DNA of 64,000 nt, taken from the NCBI GenBank assembly GCA_040882285.1, contig JBBEBQ010000010.1:332147-396146 (forward strand). The letters run 5' to 3'. Every line of letters starts with the position of its first letter. The stretch's first letter is position 1. The stretch comes from Gemmatimonadaceae bacterium. GTDB lineage: Bacteria > Gemmatimonadota > Gemmatimonadetes > Gemmatimonadales > Gemmatimonadaceae. Below, in pieces: positions 28,413 to 37,413 of this stretch. Position numbers and translations under genes: made by a program. The notes under the pieces were generated by a model, which searched no databases, was not told the origin of the DNA, and saw only the letters and a program-made list of their open reading frames with translations.

Positions 28413-31160
28413 ATGCCTCTTCCCATGGCGGGCGCGTTCAACGACGGCCTCATCGCCGAGCAGTGGGAGCGCTTTCAGCGCGATCCCGCGTCGGTCGACG
28501 AGAGCTGGCGGCAATACTTCCGGTTCGCGCAGTCGCTCGCGGGAACGGGCGAAGCCGGCGTCGGCGAGGCCGACGCGTCGCTGCTGCGGAAAGTCGCGGG
28601 CGCCGCCGGACTCGTGGCCGCGATCCGCGCGTTCGGTCACCTCGCGTTCCAGCGCGACCCGCTCGGCGGCCAGCCCACGGGAACTCCCGAGCTCACGCCG
28701 GAATTCCACGGCATCGCGGAAGAAGACCTCGCGTCGGTGCCCGGCTCGGCGCTCGGATTTCCGCAGGCCACGGCCGCCGATGTCATCGCGCACCTCCGTC
28801 GGCTCTACAGCGGATCCATGGGGCTCGAGTTCGAGCACCTCGGTCGCGCGACGGAGCGCGAGTGGCTGCGGAACGCGGTCGAATCCGGTTCGCTGAACGA
28901 GCCGCTCGCGGCGGAAGAGAAGATCGCGCTGCTCCGCCGGCTCACCGAAGTCGAGGGGTTGGAGCGGTTCATCGGGCGGGCGTATCAGGGCTACAAGCGC
29001 TTCTCCATCGAGGGAACCGACGCGCTCGTGCCGATGCTGGACGAGGTCATTCGCCGGTCCGAGGACGCCGGCGCGCGCGAGATCGCGATGTCCATGGCGC
29101 ACCGCGGCCGGATCAACGTCCTCGCGCACATACTCGGCAAGCCGTACACGGCCATCTTCGCCGAGTTCGAGGGCAAGCACGCCGCGACGAACAGCCCCGA
29201 CGGAACCGGCGACGTCAAATATCATCTCGGCGCGCGCGGCGAGTATCCGCTTTCGGAAGACGAGGCCGCGGCCGTCACGCTGGTGCCGAACCCGAGCCAT
29301 CTCGAGTTCGTCAACCCGGTGCTCGCGGGCGTCGCGCGCGCGTTGCAGCGCGTACCGGACGAGCCGGGCAGGCACGACGAGTCCACGATCGTTCCGATCT
29401 GTATTCACGGCGACGCCGCCTTTCCGGGCGAGGGCGTGGTGGCCGAAACGCTCAACCTCTCCCGGCTGCGCGGCTATCGCGTGGGTGGGACGATTCACAT
29501 CATCGTGAACAATCAGATCGGCTTCACGACCGACGTGAAGGACGGGCGGTCCACGCGCTACGCCGGCGATCTCGCGAAGGGGTTCGAGATTCCGATCGTG
29601 CACGTCAACGCCGACGACGCGAACTCGTGCGTCAGGGTGGCGCAGCTCGCCGTCGCCTTCCGGACGAAGTTTGCCAAGGACTTCCTGGTCAATCTCGTGG
29701 GCTACCGGCGGCACGGCCACAACGAGACCGACGAGCCGTCGTTCACGCAGCCCGTGATGTACGCGCGGATCAAGTCGCACCCCACGGCGCGCCAGGTCTG
29801 GGCGTCGCGGCTCGTGGCGGAAGGATTGGTGGCCGAAGAGCAGGTCGCGGCGATCGAGGCCGAGGTGAACGCGAAGTTCGAGGCGGCGCACGCCGAGGCG
29901 CAGGCCGACGAGGACCCGGCGGAGCAGACGAAGCTGGATCCGAACGGCGGCGGGGCCGTCGCGACGGCCGTGCGCGCGGACAGGCTGGTCGCCATGAACG
30001 AGCGGCTGCTCACCTGGCCGAAGGAGTTCAAGGTCAATCCGCGGCTGGCGAAGAATCTCGCGCGCCGGCGGGACGCGCTGGGTGATGCCGGCGGGATCGA
30101 TTGGGGTCACGCGGAAGCGCTCGCGTTCGCTTCCATAGTGACCGACGGCGTGTCGATCAGGTTCACCGGGCAGGACGCGGAGCGGGGGACGTTCTCGCAC
30201 CGGCAGGCGGTGCTGCACGACGCGGAGACCAACGAGACGTACGTGCCGCTGAAGAATCTGCCCGACGCGAAGGGCGCGTTCCAGATCTACAACAGCCCGC
30301 TGTCCGAGACGGCGGTGCTCGGCTTCGAGTACGGCTTCAGCACCGCGGCGCCGGACGCGCTGGTGCTGTGGGAAGCGCAGTTCGGCGACTTCGTGAACGT
30401 GGCGCAGCCGATGATCGACCAGTTCATCGCGTCTGATCACGCGAAGTGGGGGCAGGACTCGAGCGTCGTGCTGCTGCTGCCGCACGGGTACGAGGGGCAG
30501 GGTCCGGAGCACTCGAGCGCGCGGCTGGAGCGGTTCCTGCAGCTCTGCGCCGAGGGGAACATGCGCGTCGCGTACCCATCCACGCCCGCGCAGTACTTCC
30601 ACATCCTGCGGCGGCAAGCGCATCAGAAGCAGCGGCGGCCGCTGATTCTGCTGCAGCCCAAGAGCCTGCTACGCATGCCGGAGGCGGCGTCCCGACTCGC
30701 GGATCTCTCCGACGGCGCGTTCCAGTGCGTGATCGACGACCCGGGCCGCGCCGAGGGACGCGATCAGGTCAAGCGTCTCGTGTTCTGCACCGGCAAGATC
30801 TATTACGATCTAATCGCCGGCGGGCCGCCGCCGGAGGTCGCGGTCGTGCGCGTCGAGGAGCTGTACCCGTGGCCGCACGAGGACGTGACGCGCGTGGTGG
30901 ATGCGTATCCCAACGTCGCGGAAGTCGTGTGGGCGCAGGAAGAGCCGAAGAACATGGGAGCGTGGACGTACGTCGCTCCGCTGCTGCGCGTATCTACGGG
31001 GGACGCTCTCGTCACGCGGTACATCGGCCGGCCGGAGCGCGCGAGCCCGTCGGAGGGGTACGCCGCGTCGCATACCGCGGAGCAAAAGCGCATCGTCACG
31101 TCGGTGCTGTCGCTCGCGCAGCCGGCGCGCGGCCGCAGGAGTGCCTTAGCATCTTCGTGA
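28413..31160 (+). CDS. sucA: 2-oxoglutarate dehydrogenase E1 component
   Basis: 915 residues. Thiamine-diphosphate-dependent E1 of the TCA-cycle 2-oxoglutarate dehydrogenase complex. Signatures: FNDGLIAEQWERF at the N-terminus, SMAHRGRINVLAHILGKPY, DVKYHLGARGEYP, NPSHLEFVNPV, GDAAFPGEGVVAETLNLS, VNNQIGFTT and GYRRHGHNETDEPSFTQP, then HGYEGQGPEHSSARLERFLQ near the C-terminus. sucB and lpd are not next to it. The start is ATG 28413; GTG 28380 would add 11 residues. It overlaps the PIG-L gene by 4 bp. Confidence 0.95.
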   Translation: MPLPMAGAFNDGLIAEQWERFQRDPASVDESWRQYFRFAQSLAGTGEAGVGEADASLLRKVAGAAGLVAAIRAFGHLAFQRDPLGGQPTGTPELTPEFHGIAEEDLASVPGSALGFPQATAADVIAHLRRLYSGSMGLEFEHLGRATEREWLRNAVESGSLNEPLAAEEKIALLRRLTEVEGLERFIGRAYQGYKRFSIEGTDALVPMLDEVIRRSEDAGAREIAMSMAHRGRINVLAHILGKPYTAIFAEFEGKHAATNSPDGTGDVKYHLGARGEYPLSEDEAAAVTLVPNPSHLEFVNPVLAGVARALQRVPDEPGRHDESTIVPICIHGDAAFPGEGVVAETLNLSRLRGYRVGGTIHIIVNNQIGFTTDVKDGRSTRYAGDLAKGFEIPIVHVNADDANSCVRVAQLAVAFRTKFAKDFLVNLVGYRRHGHNETDEPSFTQPVMYARIKSHPTARQVWASRLVAEGLVAEEQVAAIEAEVNAKFEAAHAEAQADEDPAEQTKLDPNGGGAVATAVRADRLVAMNERLLTWPKEFKVNPRLAKNLARRRDALGDAGGIDWGHAEALAFASIVTDGVSIRFTGQDAERGTFSHRQAVLHDAETNETYVPLKNLPDAKGAFQIYNSPLSETAVLGFEYGFSTAAPDALVLWEAQFGDFVNVAQPMIDQFIASDHAKWGQDSSVVLLLPHGYEGQGPEHSSARLERFLQLCAEGNMRVAYPSTPAQYFHILRRQAHQKQRRPLILLQPKSLLRMPEAASRLADLSDGAFQCVIDDPGRAEGRDQVKRLVFCTGKIYYDLIAGGPPPEVAVVRVEELYPWPHEDVTRVVDAYPNVAEVVWAQEEPKNMGAWTYVAPLLRVSTGDALVTRYIGRPERASPSEGYAASHTAEQKRIVTSVLSLAQPARGRRSALASS

Positions 31161-33568
31161 GCCTGCGGCTCGGAGCCGTACTCCTCGCGCTGATCGTCTC
31201 GGCGCCGGCGCTGCGCGCGCAGGACCACGGCGCCGCGGCGCTGGCGAGAGCCGTCGCGCTGCTCGGACCGGAGACGCCGCGCGTGTTGTACATCGCCGCG
31301 CATCCGGACGACGAGGACGTGCGGCTCATCACCTGGCTGTCGCGCAGCGGCCGCGCCGAGGTGGCGTACCTGTCGCTCACGCGCGGCGACGGCGGGCAGA
31401 ACCTCATCGGCAACGAGCTCGGCGAAGCGCTTGGCGTGCTCCGCACGCAGGAGCTGCTGGCGGCACGGCGGATCGACGGAGCGAAGCAGTTTTTCGCCCG
31501 CGCGTACGATTTCGGTTACTCCAAGAGCGCGGAAGAGACGTACACGCACTGGCCGCGGGATTCGCTGCTCAACGACGTCGTCCGGGTCGTGCGCGCGTTC
31601 CGCCCGCACGTGATCGTGGCCACGTTCTCCGGCACGCCGCGCGACGCGCACGGCCAGCACCAGGTGTCGGGGCAGCTCGCGCGCGACGCGTATGATCTCG
31701 CGGGCGACGTCGCGCGGTTCCCGGTCGCGGAGTACGGCGAGCCGTGGACTCCGCTCAAGCTGTACCGCAACGCCGGATTCTATCCCGACGGTCCGCACGT
31801 GCTGATGAACGTCGGCGAGTACGATCCGCTGAGCGGGATGTCGTACGACCAGATCGCGAGCGTGAGCCGGTCGCACCACAAATCGCAGGGGCTTCGCGGT
31901 AACTACCGGCTCGGAGAAGTGACGAGCCGGTACTTCCGGGAAGCTTCGCGCGTGACGCCCGAGATCCCGCGCGAGCAGGAGCGGTCGGTGCTCGACGGCC
32001 TGCCGGGCGTCGTTCGGAACGGCTCCAGCGGGAGCGGCAATCGCTCGGCCGCCGCGACGGTGGACGTCCGCTCGCCGCCTTCCGCCATTCCGTACATCGC
32101 CCTGCACGCGCCGCGCAACGACGACGAGCGCGCGCGGTACGAGCGCGCGGCGATCGCGGCAACGGGTCTCGCGTTCGAGGCGCTCGCCCCGCGTTCGTAC
32201 GTCGCGCTCGGCGACAGCATCGTGCTCGATTACGCGCTGCACAATCGTGGCACGGTCCCGGTCACGATTGACTCCGCGGCGGGCGCGTTCCCATCCGAGA
32301 CCGTTGCGCCAGGCAAGTCGGTGCGCTGGAAGGGCACGCTCCGTCCCGCGCGCAAGCTCGAGCCGTGGTGGCTGAAGCAGCCGCGCGTCGGCGACATGTT
32401 CGCCGGTCCGCCTCCGGCCGCGTCGGACGACCAGATCGCGCAGGCCGACTGGCCCCGGGTGAAGGTGCGCGTCGAGGGACTGCCGCGGCCGGTCGCGCTG
32501 AACGCGCACCCGGTGCACCGGCTGAGCGAGGGGTTCTACGGCGACTTGTACTCTCCGCTCGTGGCCGCGCCGGGCATCACGGTGACGCCGTCGCCGGCAC
32601 ACTCCTTCGCGCGCGCGGGGACGCGTTTCGAGCGCGACGTGTATGTCAGCGTGCGGTCGAGCTTCGACGCCGAGAAGACCGTTTCGGTCAGACTCGATCT
32701 TCCATCGGGACTGTCGGCATCGCCGGCGGTCGCCCAATTGACGCTGCCGTCCGGCGCGACACGCACGGTCGTCTTCCGGATCACCGGCACCGCGCCGCCG
32801 GGCGAGCATCGGCTGAGGTTGCGCGCCGAGTCGGACGGCGAGGTGTTCGGTGAGGCCGTGAGGATCGTCGATTATCCGCACATCTCGCTGCAGCAGATGT
32901 ACGAGCCGGCGGAGATCAAGTTGCATGCGGTGCCGGTAGAAGTTCCGTCCGGTCTCTCGGTCGGCTACATCGCCGGGAGGGCCGACGCGGGGCCGCAGGT
33001 GCTGCGCGAGCTGGGCGTGCCGGTCACGCTGATCGAGCCGGCGGAGATTCCGCGCCTCGATCTCGCGCGCTTCCCGGTAATCGTGATCGGGCCGCGCATG
33101 TACGAAGCGAGCGCGGATCTCCTCGAGCACAACGGCCGGCTGCTGGAGTACGCCAACAACGGCGGGCGCCTGGTCGTGCAGTTCGGGCAATACATGATGA
33201 GCGGCGCGGGGATTCTGCCGTACCGCATCACGATCTCGCGCCCTCCCGATCGCGTCACGGACGAGAACGCGCCTGTGACGATCACCGACCCGGCCGCGCG
33301 CGAGCTGACCTACCCGAATCGGATAACGCTCGCGGATTTCGAGGGCTGGGTGCAGGAGCGCGCGACGTTCATGCCGGACGAGTTCGACCCACGCTATCGC
33401 ACCATGCTGGCGATGAACGATCCCGGCGAGCCGCCCGTGAACTCGTCCATTCTCGTGGCGCCGGTGGGCCGCGGAACCTACGTGTACGTGACGCTCGCGC
33501 TGTTCCGCCAGCTGGAGGACGGAGTGCCGGGCGCGGTGCGCCTGTTCGTGAATCTGCTGGCGCCATGA
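31157..33568 (+). CDS. Exported PIG-L-family deacetylase with C-terminal NEW3-like domains
   Basis: 803 residues, signal peptide ending PALRAQ. PIG-L/LmbE zinc deacetylase domain at about 40-280: AAHPDDED (zinc ligands His, Asp, Asp), SLTRGDGGQN and the later HGQHQVSG His pair. The rest is beta-rich with a NEW3-type sandwich (GLSASPAVAQLTLPSGATRT) and a C-terminal ThuA/glutamine-amidotransferase-like fold (FPVIVIGPRMYE, NGGRLVVQFGQY). It probably removes N-acetyl groups from an envelope or imported sugar; the substrate is unknown. Starts at GTG 31157 overlapping the sucA stop. Confidence 0.88.
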   Translation: MSLRLGAVLLALIVSAPALRAQDHGAAALARAVALLGPETPRVLYIAAHPDDEDVRLITWLSRSGRAEVAYLSLTRGDGGQNLIGNELGEALGVLRTQELLAARRIDGAKQFFARAYDFGYSKSAEETYTHWPRDSLLNDVVRVVRAFRPHVIVATFSGTPRDAHGQHQVSGQLARDAYDLAGDVARFPVAEYGEPWTPLKLYRNAGFYPDGPHVLMNVGEYDPLSGMSYDQIASVSRSHHKSQGLRGNYRLGEVTSRYFREASRVTPEIPREQERSVLDGLPGVVRNGSSGSGNRSAAATVDVRSPPSAIPYIALHAPRNDDERARYERAAIAATGLAFEALAPRSYVALGDSIVLDYALHNRGTVPVTIDSAAGAFPSETVAPGKSVRWKGTLRPARKLEPWWLKQPRVGDMFAGPPPAASDDQIAQADWPRVKVRVEGLPRPVALNAHPVHRLSEGFYGDLYSPLVAAPGITVTPSPAHSFARAGTRFERDVYVSVRSSFDAEKTVSVRLDLPSGLSASPAVAQLTLPSGATRTVVFRITGTAPPGEHRLRLRAESDGEVFGEAVRIVDYPHISLQQMYEPAEIKLHAVPVEVPSGLSVGYIAGRADAGPQVLRELGVPVTLIEPAEIPRLDLARFPVIVIGPRMYEASADLLEHNGRLLEYANNGGRLVVQFGQYMMSGAGILPYRITISRPPDRVTDENAPVTITDPAARELTYPNRITLADFEGWVQERATFMPDEFDPRYRTMLAMNDPGEPPVNSSILVAPVGRGTYVYVTLALFRQLEDGVPGAVRLFVNLLAP

Positions 33569-34677
33569 GGGGAGCTATTGGCTGTTGGCTATTGGCTCTT
33601 GGTAACTGCCTACGCCGCAGCTCATATCCGCTGTTGCCAACAGCCAACAGCCAACAGCTAACAGCTGTTGTTCTTTGCCTCGCATTAGCGGCGTGTTCCG
33701 GCGATGGACGTACCGTACTTACGGTCTATTCACCCCACGGCAAGGACCTGCTCGGCTACATGGAGACGGAGTTCGAGAAAGCCAATCCGTCGGTGGACGT
33801 GCAGTGGGTGGACATGGGGTCGCAGGAAGTGCTCGACCGGATTCGCGCCGAGGGCGCGAATCCGCAGGCGGACGTCTGGTTCGGCGCGCCGGCGGAAGCG
33901 TTCGACCGCGCTGCCCGCGAGAACCTGCTCGAGCCGTATACACCGACCTGGTCGGCCGCCGTGGACGGCGAAGCTCGGCATCCGCAGCATCTCTGGTACG
34001 GCACGTATCTCACGCCGGAGGTGATCGGCTACAACAGCGAGGCGCTGAGCGCGGCCGAGGCGCCGCAGGACTGGGACGACGTGCTCGATCCGAAGTGGAA
34101 GGGGAAGCTGCTCATCCGCGACCCGGTGGCTTCCGGGACGATGCGCGCTATCTTCGGCGCCATCATGCTGCGCTCGCTCGCGCAGACGGGATCAGAGGAG
34201 GCCGGTTACGACTGGCTGCGGCGGCTGGACGCGAACACACGCGAGTACGTGCTCAACCCGACGATCCTGTACCAGAAGCTCGGGCGGCAGGAGGGGATCG
34301 TCACGCTCTGGGACATGCCCGACATCGCGACGCTGCAGCAGCGGACGCGGATCCCCGTGGACTACGTGATTCCCGCGAGCGGCACGCCGTTGCTGGTGGA
34401 CGCAATCGCGATCGTGCGCGGCACCGATCAGCCCGCGGTTGCGCGAGAGTACTACGAGTTCGTGACCAGCGAGCCCGTGCTGCTCGAGTCGGCGAAGAGA
34501 TTCCTGCGCATCCCGGCGCGAACCGATCTGCACACGGATTCGCTGCCGGCCTGGATCCGCGACGCGAACGCGCGCATCAAGCCGATGCCGATGGACCGCG
34601 AGATCCTCGCGCGCGATCTCGACCGGTGGATGAAGTACTGGGACGCCAACATCCGAAACCAATCGCGCCGTAGGTGA
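33565..34677 (+). CDS. Solute-binding lipoprotein of a Fe3+/phosphonate-type ABC importer
   Basis: 370 residues if read from ATG 33565, which overlaps the PIG-L stop. Lipobox LAAC gives a lipidated Cys at about residue 44. The binding-protein fold follows (TVLTVYSPHGKDLLGYME, QADVWFGAPAEAFD, GYNSEALS, LIRDPVASGTMRAIFGAI, ASGTPLLVDAIAIVRG). The family includes FbpA-like iron and 2-aminoethylphosphonate carriers. No clear Tyr pair for iron is seen, so the substrate is open. The first 40 residues are encoded by a heptad foldback; TTG 33634 would give a 20-residue lipoprotein signal instead. Confidence 0.88.
   Translation: MRGAIGCWLLALGNCLRRSSYPLLPTANSQQLTAVVLCLALAACSGDGRTVLTVYSPHGKDLLGYMETEFEKANPSVDVQWVDMGSQEVLDRIRAEGANPQADVWFGAPAEAFDRAARENLLEPYTPTWSAAVDGEARHPQHLWYGTYLTPEVIGYNSEALSAAEAPQDWDDVLDPKWKGKLLIRDPVASGTMRAIFGAIMLRSLAQTGSEEAGYDWLRRLDANTREYVLNPTILYQKLGRQEGIVTLWDMPDIATLQQRTRIPVDYVIPASGTPLLVDAIAIVRGTDQPAVAREYYEFVTSEPVLLESAKRFLRIPARTDLHTDSLPAWIRDANARIKPMPMDREILARDLDRWMKYWDANIRNQSRRR
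33573..33666. repeat. Foldback of TTGGCTA/TTGGCTG heptads inside a coding start
   Basis: Arms 33573-33606 and 33633-33666 are reverse complements at 29 of 34 positions (counted by eye), loop 26 bp. Units are GGCTATT, GGCTGTT and GGCTCTT in 7-bp phase. The element begins 5 bp after the PIG-L stop codon and is translated as part of the binding-protein N-terminus if ATG 33565 is used. Confidence 0.9.
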
Positions 34678-35762
34678 CCATGCGTGATGCAGCGGCCGGC
34701 GCAGCCGGCTCCGGCGGCACGCTCTCGCTTCGCAACATCACCCGCCGGTTCGGCGCGCACACGGCGGTGGACGACGTGTCGCTCGACGTCGCCCCCGGGG
34801 AGTTGCTGGCGCTCGTCGGCGCGTCCGGGTCGGGCAAGACCACCACGCTGCGCATCGCGGCGGGTTACGAGCACCCCGACAGCGGCTCCGTGCACATCGG
34901 CGAGCGGGAGATTACCCGGCTCCCTCCGCAGAAGCGCGCGTTCGGCATGGTGTTCCAGCACTACGCTCTGTTCCCGCACATGAGCGTCGAGCAGAACATT
35001 GCGTTCGGACTCGAAGCCCGCGGCGTCCCCAGGAAGGAGCGGCTGGAGAAAGCGCGCGCGGCGCTCACTGGTGTCGGACTCGGCGGCGCGGGGGGTCGCC
35101 CGGTGCAGTCGCTCTCCGGCGGTGAGCAGCAGCGCGTGGCGGTCGCGCGCGCGCTGGTGATCGAGCCGCGGGCGCTGCTGCTCGACGAGCCGCTGTCGAA
35201 CCTCGATCCGATTCTCCGGCAGTCTATGCGCGACGACCTCAGCGCGCTGTTGCGCCGCGCGGACGTGCCCGCGCTGCTGGTGACGCACGATCAGGAGGAC
35301 GCGTTCGCCATCGCCGACCGGATTGCCGTACTGCACAAGGGGCGCATCCTCCAGACCGGGACGCCCGCGCAGCTGTACAACAATCCGGCTTCGCTCGAAG
35401 TCGCGCGCTTCATCGGGCGCGGAACGCTGGTGCCGTGCACGATAGGCGACGGCCGCGCCACGATCACGATTCACGATCACGCGCTGTCGTTTCCGGTGGC
35501 CGGTACCGCCACCCGGCTCGCCGGCCGGCCCTCGCACGCGATGCTCCGGCCCGAGCTACTGGAGCTGGCCGCTGCCGACTCGGCGGATGCATGGACCGGA
35601 GTAGTGCTCGCGCGGCGCTTCGCCGGGTCGACGATCGTGTATCGCGTGGAGCTGGCCCCGGAAGTCGTCGTGGAAGTGCCGAGCAGCGACGACAGCTCGC
35701 ACATCGGGGACCGGGTCGGCGTGCGATCGCGCGGCAACCCGGTGCCGGTGTGCGGAGACTAG
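34674..35762 (+). CDS. ABC importer ATPase (FbpC/PotA-like)
   Basis: 362 residues. Walker A GASGSGKTTTLR (about 50), Q-loop VFQHYALFPHMS, signature LSGGEQQRVAVARAL, Walker B LLLDEPLSNLD, and H-loop LVTHDQEDAFA. A C-terminal TOBE-like regulatory domain begins near residue 245 (RPELLEL, then STIVYRVEL). Starts at GTG 34674, overlapping the binding-protein stop. Powers the import system together with the following permease. Confidence 0.94.
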   Translation: MTMRDAAAGAAGSGGTLSLRNITRRFGAHTAVDDVSLDVAPGELLALVGASGSGKTTTLRIAAGYEHPDSGSVHIGEREITRLPPQKRAFGMVFQHYALFPHMSVEQNIAFGLEARGVPRKERLEKARAALTGVGLGGAGGRPVQSLSGGEQQRVAVARALVIEPRALLLDEPLSNLDPILRQSMRDDLSALLRRADVPALLVTHDQEDAFAIADRIAVLHKGRILQTGTPAQLYNNPASLEVARFIGRGTLVPCTIGDGRATITIHDHALSFPVAGTATRLAGRPSHAMLRPELLELAAADSADAWTGVVLARRFAGSTIVYRVELAPEVVVEVPSSDDSSHIGDRVGVRSRGNPVPVCGD

Positions 35763-35763
35763 C

Positions 35764-37413
35764 ATGAGGCGGCCGACGACGGGGACGTGGCTCCTGGCCG
35801 TTCCCGTCCTGGCTCTGCTGCTCTGGTCCGTGGTGTACCCGAACGCCGCGGTGATATTCGGCAGTTTCGAGGGCGGGCTGGCGCACTGGCGCGAGTTCCT
35901 GGCGAGCCCGGCCGATCGCGAGGCGCTGAACAGCACACTCATCATCTCCGTGGCTTCAGTCTTTGCCGCGCTGATCATCGGCGTGCCGCTCGCGTTCCTG
36001 CTGACGCGGTTCGAGTTCCCCGGCCGGCGCGCACTGAGAATCGTGGCGACGCTCCCCGCCGCGTTGCCGCCGCTCGTCGGCGTCATCGCGTTTCTGTTTC
36101 TGTACGGCGAGAGCGGGGTGGTCACGCGCGGGGTGCAGAACTTGTTGGGCATGGACGAATCGCCTTGGCGACTGACGGGGATCTGGGCGATCGTGTTCGT
36201 CCACGCGTACACGATGTACGTCTTCGTCTTTCTGTTCGTCTCCGCGGGTCTCGAAAGGTTCGACAGCAGCCTCGACGAAGCAGCCGCGGGCCTCGGCGCG
36301 TCGCCGCGCCACCGGCTCCGCCGAGTGACTCTGCCGCTGCTGCTCCCCGCGATCGCCGGCTCGATGCTGCTCGTATTCATGAACTCGCTCGGCTCGTTCT
36401 CCGCGCCGTACGTGTTCGGCGGCGGAATTCGCGTGCTGTCCACGCAGATCCTCGCGTCCAAGCTGAACGGAGCGATGGGGCTCGCGTACGTCGAGACCAC
36501 AGTGCTCGCGCTCAGCGCGATCGCGGCCCTGGCGCTGTTCCGCGTGCTACAGCGAAAGCGCAGGGTGGTCAGCACGGGGAAAGGCTCCGTGACCAGGCGC
36601 GTGATTCGCTCGCGCTCATTGCAGGTTCTGCTCGCTGTCGCGGGAGCGGGCATCGTCATCGCGCTGATCCTGCCACATCTGATGGTCATACTGGTTTCCT
36701 TCGCGCGCGACGGGGTGTGGACCACGCAGGTACTTCCGCCCGAGTACACGCTGGAGAACTACCGCCGGCTCGCGACCGACGCGCAGCTCTGGCGGCCGAT
36801 CTCGAACAGCGTCGTCATGGCGCTGATCGCCACGGCGGCGAACATCGTCGTGTGCTTCGTCGCGGCGTACCTGCTCGTGCTGCGACGCTTCAGCGCGCGC
36901 CCGCTGCTCGGCCTGCTCGTCGCGCTGCCGTGGGCGATACCGGCCACGGCAATCGCGCTCGGCCTTGCGGCCACGTTCAACGTCAACGATCTCTCGACCG
37001 GCCGGATCGTCCTGGTCGGAACATTCTGGATCCTCCCGCTCGCGTACTTCATCCGCAACATCCCGCTGGTCGCGACCGCCGCGGAGAGCTCGCTCAGGCA
37101 GCTCGATCCGGCTCTCGAAGACGCGGCGCGGGGGCTGGGAGCGTCGTGGTGGCTGACTATGCGAAAGGTCGTGATCCCCGCCGCGCGTCCGGGACTCATA
37201 GCCGGCGGGCTGCTCGCCGCGGTGACGGCGGTCGGCGAGTTCGTCGCGAGCATCGTGCTGTACACCCACGCCAACCGCCCGATCTCGATCGAGATCCTCG
37301 CGCAGCTGCGCGCGCTCGCGTTCGGCACCGCGGCTGCGTATAGCGTCCTACTGATTCTGCTGGTTCTCGCCATGGCGATAGGCGCGAGGACCGTCGAGGA
37401 GCAGTACGCGTGA
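35764..37413 (+). CDS. ABC importer permease, fused double membrane domain (FbpB-like)
   Basis: 549 residues with two homologous halves of about six membrane segments. Each half carries an EAA coupling loop: DEAAAGLGASPRHRLRRVTLP (first) and EDAARGLGASWWLTMRKVVIP (second). The fusion is typical of Fe3+ and related importers (FbpB/SfuB). It starts 1 bp after the ATPase stop and overlaps the NDH-2 gene by 4 bp. Confidence 0.93.
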   Translation: MRRPTTGTWLLAVPVLALLLWSVVYPNAAVIFGSFEGGLAHWREFLASPADREALNSTLIISVASVFAALIIGVPLAFLLTRFEFPGRRALRIVATLPAALPPLVGVIAFLFLYGESGVVTRGVQNLLGMDESPWRLTGIWAIVFVHAYTMYVFVFLFVSAGLERFDSSLDEAAAGLGASPRHRLRRVTLPLLLPAIAGSMLLVFMNSLGSFSAPYVFGGGIRVLSTQILASKLNGAMGLAYVETTVLALSAIAALALFRVLQRKRRVVSTGKGSVTRRVIRSRSLQVLLAVAGAGIVIALILPHLMVILVSFARDGVWTTQVLPPEYTLENYRRLATDAQLWRPISNSVVMALIATAANIVVCFVAAYLLVLRRFSARPLLGLLVALPWAIPATAIALGLAATFNVNDLSTGRIVLVGTFWILPLAYFIRNIPLVATAAESSLRQLDPALEDAARGLGASWWLTMRKVVIPAARPGLIAGGLLAAVTAVGEFVASIVLYTHANRPISIEILAQLRALAFGTAAAYSVLLILLVLAMAIGARTVEEQYA

